Both the position numbers and the translations under genes were made by a program. This document shows positions 26,537-35,659 of a stretch of 64,000 nt of DNA, one piece after another. Origin of the DNA: JBNGOQ01 sp050589645. GTDB lineage: Bacteria; Bacteroidota; Bacteroidia; Flavobacteriales; Flavobacteriaceae. The DNA lies in assembly GCF_050589645.1 (NCBI RefSeq), contig NZ_JBNGOQ010000004.1, positions 434,001-498,000 of the forward strand. Reading direction: 5' to 3'. The stretch's first letter is position 1. Each line of letters opens with the position of its first letter. A model generated the notes under the pieces. That model had not been told where the DNA came from and ran no database searches. It saw only the letters and a program-made list of their open reading frames with translations.

Positions 26537-27262
26537 ATGAAACCAAAAAAGAACCCTAAGGCAGATTTAAACAGAGATAGTGGCCTTTTTTTTGTAATTG
26601 GCCTAACTGTTGTGCTCTTTCTTACGTGGAGAGCCCTTGAAATGAAGACTTATGACAAGGACCAACAGATTGTGGAAATGATACAAGTCATTGATGAGTT
26701 AAAAAATGAAGAGGCGCCCAAGACGGAAAACGTTAAGGCTCCACCACCACCTCCACCACCTGCTGCACCTGAGATCATAGAAATTGTTGAGGACGAGGCC
26801 GAAATAGAGGAAACGGTCATTGAAAGCACGGAGACCAGTCAGGATGCGGTGATTGAAGAACCTATAATTGATGTGGACGACGTAGCCGTGGAAGAAGAGG
26901 AGGAAGAAATAAGCGTTCCCTTTGCGGTCATCGAGAACGTGCCCATTTTTCCTGGCTGTGAAGGCGGTACCAACGAGGAACGCAAGACATGTTTTCAAGA
27001 AAAGATACAGGAACACATCAATAAAAACTTTAAATACCCTGCTTCTGCCCTGGAAATGGGCACACAAGGAAAGGTTTTTGTGCTTTTTACCATTGACTCC
27101 AAAGGGATTGTTTCGCAAATAAAAACGCGTGGCCCGGACAGGGTGCTGGAAAAAGAAGCACATCGCATCATAGCGTCCCTTCCTCAAATGACCCCGGGAA
27201 GGCAGCGCGGAAAAAATGTAAGCGTTCCCTATAGCATCCCGATCAATTTTAAAATGCTCTAG
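26537..27262 (+). CDS. TonB-type energy transducer
   Basis: 241 residues from ATG 26537 (MKPKKNPKADLNRDSG; an in-frame ATG 36 bp upstream gives an unlikely leader). One membrane helix (about 17-36) is followed by a periplasmic Pro-rich stretch (APPPPPPPAAP) and a long Glu/Asp/Val-rich spacer. The C-terminal TonB domain has VPIFPGCEGG, KYPASALEMGTQGKVFVLFTIDSKG and QMTPGRQRGKNVSVPYSIPINFKM. It couples the proton motive force to outer-membrane receptors. No exbB/exbD are adjacent. Confidence 0.92.
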   Translation: MKPKKNPKADLNRDSGLFFVIGLTVVLFLTWRALEMKTYDKDQQIVEMIQVIDELKNEEAPKTENVKAPPPPPPPAAPEIIEIVEDEAEIEETVIESTETSQDAVIEEPIIDVDDVAVEEEEEEISVPFAVIENVPIFPGCEGGTNEERKTCFQEKIQEHINKNFKYPASALEMGTQGKVFVLFTIDSKGIVSQIKTRGPDRVLEKEAHRIIASLPQMTPGRQRGKNVSVPYSIPINFKML

Positions 27263-27313
27263 TCAAAAACAGGAAGTAGGAACAAAGTGTAGAGGGGCTG
27301 TACCAATACTTGG

Positions 27314-28225
27314 CTAGTCTAGCTCGTAATCCTGTAAACGCTGAGGTCCCTCCAACAAAACCCGTACAATTTGTAGGGTGCCGTCGTCCTTGGTGGCTAT
27401 CTGCCATTTGATCAAGGATATTTCACCGTTCTCCATCTCAATTCCTGTAATACTTCTGGGATGTACACAGCTCCCATCATTGAAAAATGGGATGTCACCG
27501 GGTTCAGGAAAGCGGGGCCTATGGGTGTGCCCTATGACGGTTATCTTAAGTTTGTTCTGCAAAATCCATCGCTTCACCCTTTTTTCCACTTTGATCAATT
27601 CCTTATGGTTTTTGGCCGGACTTGTAGGGTCGGCAATACCCCATACCTGCAGGGGCTTCCAGAGGATCCTTACCAAAAACCGGTTAAAGCGCCAGCCGTG
27701 GTAGTTCATGAAATCGGCCTGATGCCCATGGGTCAAAAAAACTTCCTGCCGAGTTTCGCGATGTCTTAGCACCAAGGCCTCCTCATAGATCAGATCGGCC
27801 AACAAGTCCGTCTCACGTTCCTCTTTGGGATCAAAATAGGAATACAGGTGTTTTTTAACATAATCCGGCTTGCGATAGACCATGTCATGGTTTCCGTAGA
27901 TCATATGCAAACGACCGGCCTTATGGTACTCTTTTAACAACATAAAGATATTTTTATGGGCCTCAAAGATGGGCTCAAAGGACAGGTTTTCCCAGAGTTC
28001 GTCCCCATCACCCAATTCGCAATAGGTAAAACCGGTCTTAAAATAGTGCTTTAGAGCGTGATAATAGATATTTCTATTGTTGGCAAAATCATCGGCAAAA
28101 CTGTTGTCTCCCCTATGACAGTCGCTAAAAAAAATAAATTTAGAGCTATTGTCAAAAGGAATCACCTTGGCCTTTTGATACGCCTTTGTAAGCCTTGAAC
28201 TGGAGGACATGGTAGAAATTTTCAT
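27314..28225 (-). CDS. Calcineurin-like metallophosphoesterase
   Basis: 303 residues. Metal motifs are visible in order: FFSDCHRGDNSFADD, CELGDGDELWEN, IYGNHDMVYRKPDY, FLTHGHQADFMN and VIGHTHRPRF. This is a soluble cytosolic dinuclear phosphoesterase with no signal peptide. The layout resembles LpxH-like UDP-2,3-diacylglucosamine hydrolases, but it is longer and lacks clear lipid A context. ATG 28225 is used; an ATG five codons further in is an alternative. It is divergent from the GAF-domain gene (101 bp). Confidence 0.85.
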   Translation of the reverse strand: MKISTMSSSSRLTKAYQKAKVIPFDNSSKFIFFSDCHRGDNSFADDFANNRNIYYHALKHYFKTGFTYCELGDGDELWENLSFEPIFEAHKNIFMLLKEYHKAGRLHMIYGNHDMVYRKPDYVKKHLYSYFDPKEERETDLLADLIYEEALVLRHRETRQEVFLTHGHQADFMNYHGWRFNRFLVRILWKPLQVWGIADPTSPAKNHKELIKVEKRVKRWILQNKLKITVIGHTHRPRFPEPGDIPFFNDGSCVHPRSITGIEMENGEISLIKWQIATKDDGTLQIVRVLLEGPQRLQDYELD

Positions 28226-28291
28226 ACAATATCCAAAAAAAGAAGGGAATGCATAAGGTTTCCTTTAACAAAAATATCGGGTTTTCTTTTG

Positions 28292-28299
28292 TAAATTTG
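28292..28299 (+). promoter_or_regulatory. -7 box of the GAF-domain gene
   Basis: TAAATTTG, an exact TAnnTTTG match, 27 bases before the ATG at 28327. Confidence 0.5.
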
Positions 28300-28326
28300 A
28301 ACTTGGGAAACGGACTAATATAACGT

Positions 28327-30699
28327 ATGGCCAAAGACTACCAAGGAGAATTGCCGCTAACAAGCCTCATAAGTTTCAATAAACTATTGGAGCATTACGA
28401 TGCTATGGCCAAAAGCAAGGATGCGTTTTTGGCTTCAAAGGCAAAGCACATTTTGGAGGCCCAGGCCCCTTATCCGGAGCTCCGCGAGGGATTCTCCGAT
28501 CTATCGCTGCTTGAAAAGCACAAGGACGTTATTAAGATTATACTTCAGGATACCTTTTCCGAGGTGTTGGGCGAAAATGAGATAAAGGTGGCTTCCCTAC
28601 CCTATGAGAACATCATTTTCAATTCGTCCAAACGTTTCCAGAATATATTAAAAAATGCAGGAAAGGATTACAAACCCACCATCCGCAACCAGGAGGAGGG
28701 GGTAAATTATATTATGGCCAGTACGGTTATCCTGAGTTTCTATTACGGCTTCAAGCTAGATTTTAGACGACCTTATTTTTATGATATCCCTGATGCCAAT
28801 GGCGTAATGCACTATTATCGCATTCTATACAATGCGGATTTCATGGAGCTTATTCCCACGGACAAAGCCAAGGAACTCACCCAAGCAGATGTGGACGAAC
28901 TTTTGGAAAGTTCTGACAATTTGGATCTTTGGAAGGAAAAAATACCGCCCAACAGTTTTATATCCAAGGGATTTGTCATTTCCAATATGTTCGATGTCAC
29001 CGCCGAACATTCCATATCGGAGATCAAATCGAGTTTGATAGAGAATAACAAAAGAGGCAGCGATAACTTTATGGACCATCTCCATGAAACCTTTAAGTCG
29101 CTCTTCAATCTGCCCAATATCCAGGTAGGCTTTGTTACCTATAACTCCAAGGAAAACCAATTTGAAAAGGTATACGGTAAGGGCGTGGAGAGTTTTATAC
29201 TTCAGGGCAAGGATGTGGAAGGATGCAACGATGCCCTGTGCCAGGGTTCCTATAACGCGCTCCTCAAGGATAACAGTTATTTTGCCATATCCAATGTGGA
29301 CAAATATTTTAAACTTTCGGAAGGTCAGGCACCCTATAGAAGTTTGAAGGAGCAGGGAATAAAAAGCGCCATCTTTGCCCCTATAGCGGATGATGGGGAG
29401 CTACTGGGCGTTTTGGAACTAGTGTCCACGACGACGAACGAACTGAACAGTGTCAACGCCACGAAATTGGAAGATGTAATGCCTTATATCGTTTCTGCCG
29501 TGTTGCGCTCCAAGGCGGAAGAGGAAAACCTTATTGACGCCATTATCCAAAACGAATGTACTTCGGTCCATTCTTCTGTATATTGGAAGTTTCAGGAGGA
29601 GGCCAAACGTTTTATCATTGACGATTTGGAAGGAAGACAGCCTTCCTTTAAGGAAATTGCGTTCAAGGATGTGCATCCGCTCTACGGACAGGTAGATATC
29701 AAGGATTCTTCGCAAGCACGGAATACAGCCATACAGCGCGATCTAATGATTCAGCTATCGGAAATCAACGATGTACTCACCGCTGCATGGAAAAAGGACA
29801 AATTACCTATCTATGAGGAGCTTATATTTAGGGTCAATAATCATATAGATGGTATAAAGGAAGTACTTTATACCAATAGCGAGCAGGCCATATTTGATTT
29901 TGTGCATGAAGAAATAAATCCAGTATTGGAGCACCTCAAAAAAGAGGATACCGAACTGGCTGTACTGGTCTCTGCTTATGAAGCAAATATAGATCCGGAA
30001 ACGGAATCCTATTATGACCACCGCAGGAATTATGACGAAAGCGTTATGCAGATCAACCAGGAGTTGGTTTCGGTTATCGATTCCATGCAGGTGGAGGCGC
30101 AGGAGATGTTTCCCCACTTTTTTGAGCGTTTCAAGACCGATGGGGTGGAGCATAATATGTATATAGGGGATTCCATTTCCGGTGACCGGACCTATAATCC
30201 GTTGTACCTTAACAATCTTAGGTTATGGCAGTTGCAGGTAATGTGCGAAATGGAAAATACCTACTACAACCTGAAACCCAAATTGCCCGTACAATTGGAT
30301 GTTGCTTCCCTAATGTTGGTATACAACACATCGCTGTCTATTCGATTTCGGATGGATGAAAAGCAGTTCGATGTGGACGGTACGTACAACGCCCGGTACG
30401 AAATCATTAAGAAACGTATTGACAAGTCTTTCATTAAAGGAACCAACGAACGGTTGACCCAAAAGGGAAAACTGGCCATTGTATACTCGCAAAAGAAAGA
30501 TGAATTGGAATACCTTAGGTACATCACTTTCCTTAAGGCCAAGGGCTATTTTACCAACAATATTGAAATCGTGGAATTGGAAGGCTTGCAGGGCGTTACC
30601 GGATTAAAGGCGATCAGGGCCGAGATTCTGTACAAAAAAGGCAAGGAATCCGAGAAGACCTATACCTATCAGGACCTGATGGACGAACTAAAAGCCTAG
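28327..30699 (+). CDS. Large GAF-domain signalling protein
   Basis: 790 residues, no signal peptide or membrane helix. A GAF-like domain is visible at about 250-395 (DNFMDHLHETFKSLFNLPNIQVGFVTYNS ... SLKEQGIKSAIFAPIADDGELLGVLELVS). The flanking N-terminal 240 and C-terminal 390 residues are mostly helical and not recognised. There is no kinase, GGDEF, EAL or HTH output domain. Homologues annotated simply as GAF domain-containing proteins seem common in flavobacteria. It is convergent with the HD-PycTM gene, and the phosphoesterase is divergent. Ligand and output are unknown. Confidence 0.75.
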   Translation: MAKDYQGELPLTSLISFNKLLEHYDAMAKSKDAFLASKAKHILEAQAPYPELREGFSDLSLLEKHKDVIKIILQDTFSEVLGENEIKVASLPYENIIFNSSKRFQNILKNAGKDYKPTIRNQEEGVNYIMASTVILSFYYGFKLDFRRPYFYDIPDANGVMHYYRILYNADFMELIPTDKAKELTQADVDELLESSDNLDLWKEKIPPNSFISKGFVISNMFDVTAEHSISEIKSSLIENNKRGSDNFMDHLHETFKSLFNLPNIQVGFVTYNSKENQFEKVYGKGVESFILQGKDVEGCNDALCQGSYNALLKDNSYFAISNVDKYFKLSEGQAPYRSLKEQGIKSAIFAPIADDGELLGVLELVSTTTNELNSVNATKLEDVMPYIVSAVLRSKAEEENLIDAIIQNECTSVHSSVYWKFQEEAKRFIIDDLEGRQPSFKEIAFKDVHPLYGQVDIKDSSQARNTAIQRDLMIQLSEINDVLTAAWKKDKLPIYEELIFRVNNHIDGIKEVLYTNSEQAIFDFVHEEINPVLEHLKKEDTELAVLVSAYEANIDPETESYYDHRRNYDESVMQINQELVSVIDSMQVEAQEMFPHFFERFKTDGVEHNMYIGDSISGDRTYNPLYLNNLRLWQLQVMCEMENTYYNLKPKLPVQLDVASLMLVYNTSLSIRFRMDEKQFDVDGTYNARYEIIKKRIDKSFIKGTNERLTQKGKLAIVYSQKKDELEYLRYITFLKAKGYFTNNIEIVELEGLQGVTGLKAIRAEILYKKGKESEKTYTYQDLMDELKA

Positions 30700-30718
30700 G
30701 TTGATACCTCCAACGCAT

Positions 30719-31912
30719 CTAGAAAGTCATACGCTCTGGCCCAAAGAACCTAAACGCAATCCCAAAGGCAATTACGGAAACGATCATTCCTATCATAAAG
30801 ATGGTGTAGGTCCACCTTAAGATCTTATATTTTCGGTTTAGGACAAGCCCCAGAAAATAAAGGTCCTTGGTCAAGGACGAATACACGTACTCCTTATCCC
30901 GTATCAGCTCCTGTATGGCCCATTCGTAGTCGTTCAGGGTCATCTTATGGAAGTTCCCAAAAAATAATAAATTTACTTTCTTGTTGTTCACATCTTCCTT
31001 GGTGAACTTTCCACTGGTTACATTGGGACGGGTAGCCAAAACCGCGAGCACCATGGAAATCACACTAAAAATGATAAAGATGATGGTAGGATACAGCAAA
31101 TATTTATTGGAAGGGTTGTCCAATTTAGGGATGAGGTTCGATAATGCCAGGGAAATAATGATTGCGTTCACCGATAACAGGATATTGGCCTTGGTATCTG
31201 CAATGTCACTGAGGGTAAGGTGATTTTTTAAGGTAACCCTAAACAGGGTCTGTATGCCCCTGTCCGGACTTTCGAATTTGTATTTCGCCTTTAAGGCCTC
31301 CTTTTTCGCGATTTCTTTTTCCGTTTTTTTATCCTTTATCAATTGTTTTAGGTTTTTGTCCTTTCCTTCTTGCCATTGTTCCTTGGCATAGTCGGTATAA
31401 AACTGATGCTCCTTCTTGAACATGGCAATATTGGCATTGCACCATTCTTCCGTGGTATAATCCGCTATCCCCAACAGGGAAAGTTCTTCCCTAAGAAAAT
31501 CCGAGGTTTCCCAATAGCTTTTTTGGCCAAAGTGAGAGGCATCGGCATCCCTTATAATCTTTTCGGACAGTGTCTGGGGCTCGTAATAGCGTTTGGTGGC
31601 CATGATTAAGCCGCATACCTTCTCCTGTGAATCATGGGGATACTCCTGGGCGCCTAAAAATTCCTTGGCAATGGCACAGCTATTTTGTTCATGTTCCGTT
31701 GTACCCTTGGTATACCCTGTATCATGGAACCATGTCGCGAGAAGTAAGATCTCCTTTTCTTTATCCGCGAGTTCGTGCGAATTCAATAATTCTTTAGTAC
31801 TTTTAACTACACGTTGGGTATGTTTTAAATTGTGGTACAGGTAATTGGAGTCTAGGGTATTGGTCAATAAATCCGTAACAAAGTGCTCCGCCTTTTCAAT
31901 AATTTCCGACAT
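30719..31912 (-). CDS. HD phosphohydrolase fused to a Pycsar-type membrane effector domain (PycTM, DUF5706)
   Basis: 397 residues. The N-terminal HD domain (1-190) has H31 (NLKHTQRV), H63-D64 (WFHDTGYTKG) and the later Asp in IIRDADASHFG. A charged helical linker (about 190-225) leads to a membrane domain with the conserved LSDIADTKANILLSVNAIIISLALSNLIP and two or three hydrophobic helices to the end. The latter is the family named after the membrane effector of Pycsar anti-phage systems. No cyclic-nucleotide cyclase is nearby, so a defence role is unproven. The HD domain may destroy the nucleotide that would activate the membrane part. The gene is divergent (57 bp) from the large phosphatase-barrel gene. 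Confidence 0.82.
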   Translation of the reverse strand: MSEIIEKAEHFVTDLLTNTLDSNYLYHNLKHTQRVVKSTKELLNSHELADKEKEILLLATWFHDTGYTKGTTEHEQNSCAIAKEFLGAQEYPHDSQEKVCGLIMATKRYYEPQTLSEKIIRDADASHFGQKSYWETSDFLREELSLLGIADYTTEEWCNANIAMFKKEHQFYTDYAKEQWQEGKDKNLKQLIKDKKTEKEIAKKEALKAKYKFESPDRGIQTLFRVTLKNHLTLSDIADTKANILLSVNAIIISLALSNLIPKLDNPSNKYLLYPTIIFIIFSVISMVLAVLATRPNVTSGKFTKEDVNNKKVNLLFFGNFHKMTLNDYEWAIQELIRDKEYVYSSLTKDLYFLGLVLNRKYKILRWTYTIFMIGMIVSVIAFGIAFRFFGPERMTF

Positions 31913-31969
31913 CTCTTGCGTATTAGAAACACCCCAAAGTACGAAATTTTGAATTTTAAATCCCTTAGC

Positions 31970-34900
31970 ATGAGGAAATATTACTCCCTATTCCTTTCAC
32001 TCTTTCTTTTAACAGGTTGTGCCACCTATACCGCCAAGTATTCTGACCCTGCCACGTCCAACGATAGACCTACGGGCAAGGAAGTGGTGCACACATTTTA
32101 TTTTATCGGCGATGCCGGGCTTTCGCCTTCTGGACAGCTGAATCCTGCACTTCGGATTTTTAAGGACAGGTTGGACAAGGCCGATAAAAATAGCACCGCG
32201 CTCTTTTTGGGCGATAATATTTACCCGGCGGGGATGCCAGACCCGAAAGATGATTTGGGATACAGTGTTGCCAAGAACCATTTGGACGCACAGATTAGTA
32301 CGCTAGACAACTTTGCGGGAGGTACTGTTTTTATTCCCGGCAACCACGATTGGTATAACGATGGGCTCCAAGGCCTGGAGCGCCAACAAAAATATCTGGA
32401 GAAAGAACTCGATAGCAAGGATGTCTTTTTTCCCGAGGATGGATGCCCGCTCAAAAAAATCGATATCAGTGAGGACATAGTAGTCATAGCCATCGACACA
32501 GAGTGGTATATGACCAATTGGGACAGGCACCCTACCATGAACGATGAGTGCGAGATCAAGGACAGGGAGAAGTTCTTTCAGGAATTGGAAGGCTTGATCA
32601 AGAAAAATCTGGATAAGACTACGATCATTGCGATGCACCATCCAGTATTTACCTACGGTGTGCACGGGGGTCAGTTTGCCTTCAGGCAGTTGGGCATACC
32701 AGTGTTGGGTTCTGTGGTAAATCTGTTGCGTAAGACTACCGGTGCTTCTACCACAGATGTGTACAATAAACGGTATACCGAATTGAGAAAGCGGATCGTT
32801 ACCCTGGCACAGTACTCCGAAAAGGTGGTGTTTGCTTCTGGACATGAACACACTTTACAGTATATCGTTGAGGAAAACACTCCACAGATCGTAAGCGGTT
32901 CGGGGGCTAAAAAAGGGGCAACCCGCCTGCTGAATGGGAGTCAGTTCTCTACGGGCAAAATGGGCTATGCCGCCATGGAGGTCTATACCGATGGTTCATC
33001 CCATGTTAGATATTATGGGGTCCAAGAAGACAGCAGGGAAGAATTTTTGTTTGGTACAGAGGTACTGCCTCCCGATCTGAAACAGGTGGCAAAACAGTAT
33101 AGCAACACCTTTCCCTCCCAGGTAAAAGCTTCCATTTATACAAAGGAAGAGGTAGAGAAAACCAATTTTTTTAAATCGGTTTGGGGAGAGCGGTACCGAA
33201 GCGTTTATGCCACCGAAGTTTCTGCCCCAACCGTAGACTTGGATACCCTGTTTGGCGGCTTAAAGGTAGTAAGAAAAGGAGGGGGCCATCAATCAAGGTC
33301 CTTGCGTCTGGTAAACAAGGAGGGCAAGGAATACGTGATGCGGGCCCTGCGCAAAAGTGCAGAACTCTATTTACAGGCCATTGCCTTTAAAGATCAGTAT
33401 ATTAAAGGCGTTTTTGAAGGTTCCTCCGTCGAAAAATTGCTTTTGGATTTTTATACCGGCGCCCATCCCTACGCTCCTTTCACGGTAGTACCACTGTCCG
33501 ACGCCGTTGGGGTGTACCATACCAATCCAAAGCTATATTACATTCCCAAGCAGGCCGCTTTGGTGGGTTTTGACGATGAATTTGGGGATGAACTCTATAT
33601 GATCGAGGAACGAACGACGGACGGGCATGGTGACCTGGCCAGTTTTGGTTATGCCGACAAAATGGAAAGCACGGATGATCTGCTTAAAAACATTAGAAGG
33701 GATGAAAAATACACGGTAGACAAGACCGCTTATGTCAGGGCCCGACTGTTCGATATTATGATCGGGGACTGGGACCGGCACGTGGATCAATGGCGTTGGG
33801 CAGAATTTAAGGACAAGGAGACAGGAAAGATAACCTATAAACCAATACCACGGGATAGGGACCAGGTCTTTTCCATAATGGGAGACGGTTCGCTGATGAA
33901 ATTGGCCACGAGGATTGTACCCTCGCTCGGGATATTCGAAGGGTTCAACGAGGAGATCAGAAGCGTTAAGGGCTTTACCGCCTCGCCCATGACCTTTGCC
34001 CTGGATATGGCGCTACTTCCGGAAACCGATTTTAAAATGTGGCAGGAACAAGTGACCTATATCCAAAAACAGATTACACCACAAGTAATAGACAGGGCCT
34101 TGGAAGAATTTCCTACGGAAGTACGAGATCCCGAGACCATGGCCCGGATCAAAAGGGTGTTGTTGGCCAGGAAGGGCAATTTGGCGGAGACGGCAAGCGC
34201 TTACTATGGGATTATCAATAAATTCTCGGTAGTGGCCGGTACGGATAAGGACGATCATTTTACGGTAAGCGGACTACCGGGCGGCAAGACCCGTGTGGTG
34301 GCGCATAGGATCAAGGACGGCAAGAAAGCCGACGTCTTCTTCGATAAGACCTATGATCGCGAGGTGACCAAGGAAATATGGATCTATGGCTTGGACGACG
34401 ATGACTACTTTGAGGTTCGCAATGTAAAACAGGGCGTGAAACGGATAAGGATCGTAGGGGGGCAGAACAACGATATTTACGACGTAGCGGACAGCCGAGG
34501 GGTATACCTCTATGACAACCGTGCAAAGAAGAATACGTTCAAAAGCACCCAAGGCGCCAAAGTAAGGCTCACCAACGATTACGAGACTAATACGTACAGG
34601 CCTATCCTGATCAAGAACAGCAACAATATGGTTATCCCTACCGTTGGCTTCAACCCGGATGATGGTTTCAGAATAGGCCTTACGGATACCTACACCTTCA
34701 ACGGCTTTAGACAAAATCCTTTTACCAGCCAGCATACCTTTAACGCTGCGTTCTATTTCGCCACCAGTGGTTTCGATTTTGGATATAAAGGAGAATTCGC
34801 CAATGTCTTTGGAAAGGCCAACCTGGAACTTTTGGGAAAATTTACGAGCCCAAACTTCAGTATCAACTTCTTTGGCTTTGGTAACGATACCCCAAATCTT

Positions 34901-35659
34901 GACGACGATTTGGAGCTCGATTTTAACCGGGTAAAGATCCAAACCATACGCGTGGCCCCATCATTGGTTTGGCGGGGCGATCTGGGGTCTAAGTTTAGGT
35001 TAGGTGTTTCCTTTGAGGATATCGAGGTAGAGGAGACCGAGGGTCGTTTTATAGAGACCTTTTTTACGTCCAGTAATCTGGACAACGAAAACAGTTTTGT
35101 AGGCGCCGATGCGGAGTACACCTATTCCAACGCGGACAACGATGCCTTTCCTACCGTAGGGATGGCCACCTCGCTCCATATGGGCTTCAAGAGCAGTACG
35201 GAAAACAGTGGGCAGAGTTACGGATTTATCATTCCTAGCCTCTCCTTTGATTATAAACTGATACCCAGCGGAAGATTGGTCCTTGCCACCAAGTGGAAGG
35301 CGCATTTTAACTTGGGGGACGACTTTGAGTTTTATCAAGCGGCCAGTATTGGTGGGTTCGATGGTCTTCGTGGTTTTAGGAATCAACGGTTTACCGGCAA
35401 GACGGCCTACTATCAGAATACGGACTTGAGATTGAGCTTGCGTAAACTACGGGCTGGGATACTTCCGCTGTCCATGGGTATTTATGGTGGGTTTGACTAC
35501 GGTAGGGTCTGGTTTCCGAACGACAGTTCGGATGTCTGGCACACCTCGTATGGGGGCGGATTTTTCATGAATGTAGTTAATATAACTTCCGTAAATTTAG
35601 CCCTCTTCAGCAGCGATGATGGGCTGCGGTTTACCTTTGGGGTAGGTTTTGGATTCTAG
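31970..35659 (+). CDS. Lipoprotein with phosphoesterase, kinase-like and outer-membrane barrel regions
   Basis: 1229 residues from ATG 31970 (MRKYYSLFLSLFLLTGC, lipobox Cys17; a longer in-frame start would hide the signal). Residues about 40-330 form a calcineurin-like phosphoesterase (FYFIGDAG, LGDNIYPAGM, PGNHDWYND, MHHPVFTYG, SGHEHTLQY). A middle part (about 430-680) has a Gly-rich GGGHQSRSLRLVNKEGKEYVMRALRK and then IGDWDRHVDQWRW with PIPRDRDQVF. These recall HipA/FAM20C-like atypical kinases. The C-terminal region (about 870-1229) is a surface-antigen/BamA-like barrel with GGFDGLRGFRNQRF and a terminal FGVGFGF. Homologues are usually labelled only metallophosphoesterase. Confidence 0.8.
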   Translation: MRKYYSLFLSLFLLTGCATYTAKYSDPATSNDRPTGKEVVHTFYFIGDAGLSPSGQLNPALRIFKDRLDKADKNSTALFLGDNIYPAGMPDPKDDLGYSVAKNHLDAQISTLDNFAGGTVFIPGNHDWYNDGLQGLERQQKYLEKELDSKDVFFPEDGCPLKKIDISEDIVVIAIDTEWYMTNWDRHPTMNDECEIKDREKFFQELEGLIKKNLDKTTIIAMHHPVFTYGVHGGQFAFRQLGIPVLGSVVNLLRKTTGASTTDVYNKRYTELRKRIVTLAQYSEKVVFASGHEHTLQYIVEENTPQIVSGSGAKKGATRLLNGSQFSTGKMGYAAMEVYTDGSSHVRYYGVQEDSREEFLFGTEVLPPDLKQVAKQYSNTFPSQVKASIYTKEEVEKTNFFKSVWGERYRSVYATEVSAPTVDLDTLFGGLKVVRKGGGHQSRSLRLVNKEGKEYVMRALRKSAELYLQAIAFKDQYIKGVFEGSSVEKLLLDFYTGAHPYAPFTVVPLSDAVGVYHTNPKLYYIPKQAALVGFDDEFGDELYMIEERTTDGHGDLASFGYADKMESTDDLLKNIRRDEKYTVDKTAYVRARLFDIMIGDWDRHVDQWRWAEFKDKETGKITYKPIPRDRDQVFSIMGDGSLMKLATRIVPSLGIFEGFNEEIRSVKGFTASPMTFALDMALLPETDFKMWQEQVTYIQKQITPQVIDRALEEFPTEVRDPETMARIKRVLLARKGNLAETASAYYGIINKFSVVAGTDKDDHFTVSGLPGGKTRVVAHRIKDGKKADVFFDKTYDREVTKEIWIYGLDDDDYFEVRNVKQGVKRIRIVGGQNNDIYDVADSRGVYLYDNRAKKNTFKSTQGAKVRLTNDYETNTYRPILIKNSNNMVIPTVGFNPDDGFRIGLTDTYTFNGFRQNPFTSQHTFNAAFYFATSGFDFGYKGEFANVFGKANLELLGKFTSPNFSINFFGFGNDTPNLDDDLELDFNRVKIQTIRVAPSLVWRGDLGSKFRLGVSFEDIEVEETEGRFIETFFTSSNLDNENSFVGADAEYTYSNADNDAFPTVGMATSLHMGFKSSTENSGQSYGFIIPSLSFDYKLIPSGRLVLATKWKAHFNLGDDFEFYQAASIGGFDGLRGFRNQRFTGKTAYYQNTDLRLSLRKLRAGILPLSMGIYGGFDYGRVWFPNDSSDVWHTSYGGGFFMNVVNITSVNLALFSSDDGLRFTFGVGFGF

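Noticed and set aside
30719..31912. A complete Pycsar anti-phage defence system
   Set aside because: Only the effector-type domain is present and it is fused to an HD hydrolase. No pyrimidine cyclase or other defence gene is adjacent.
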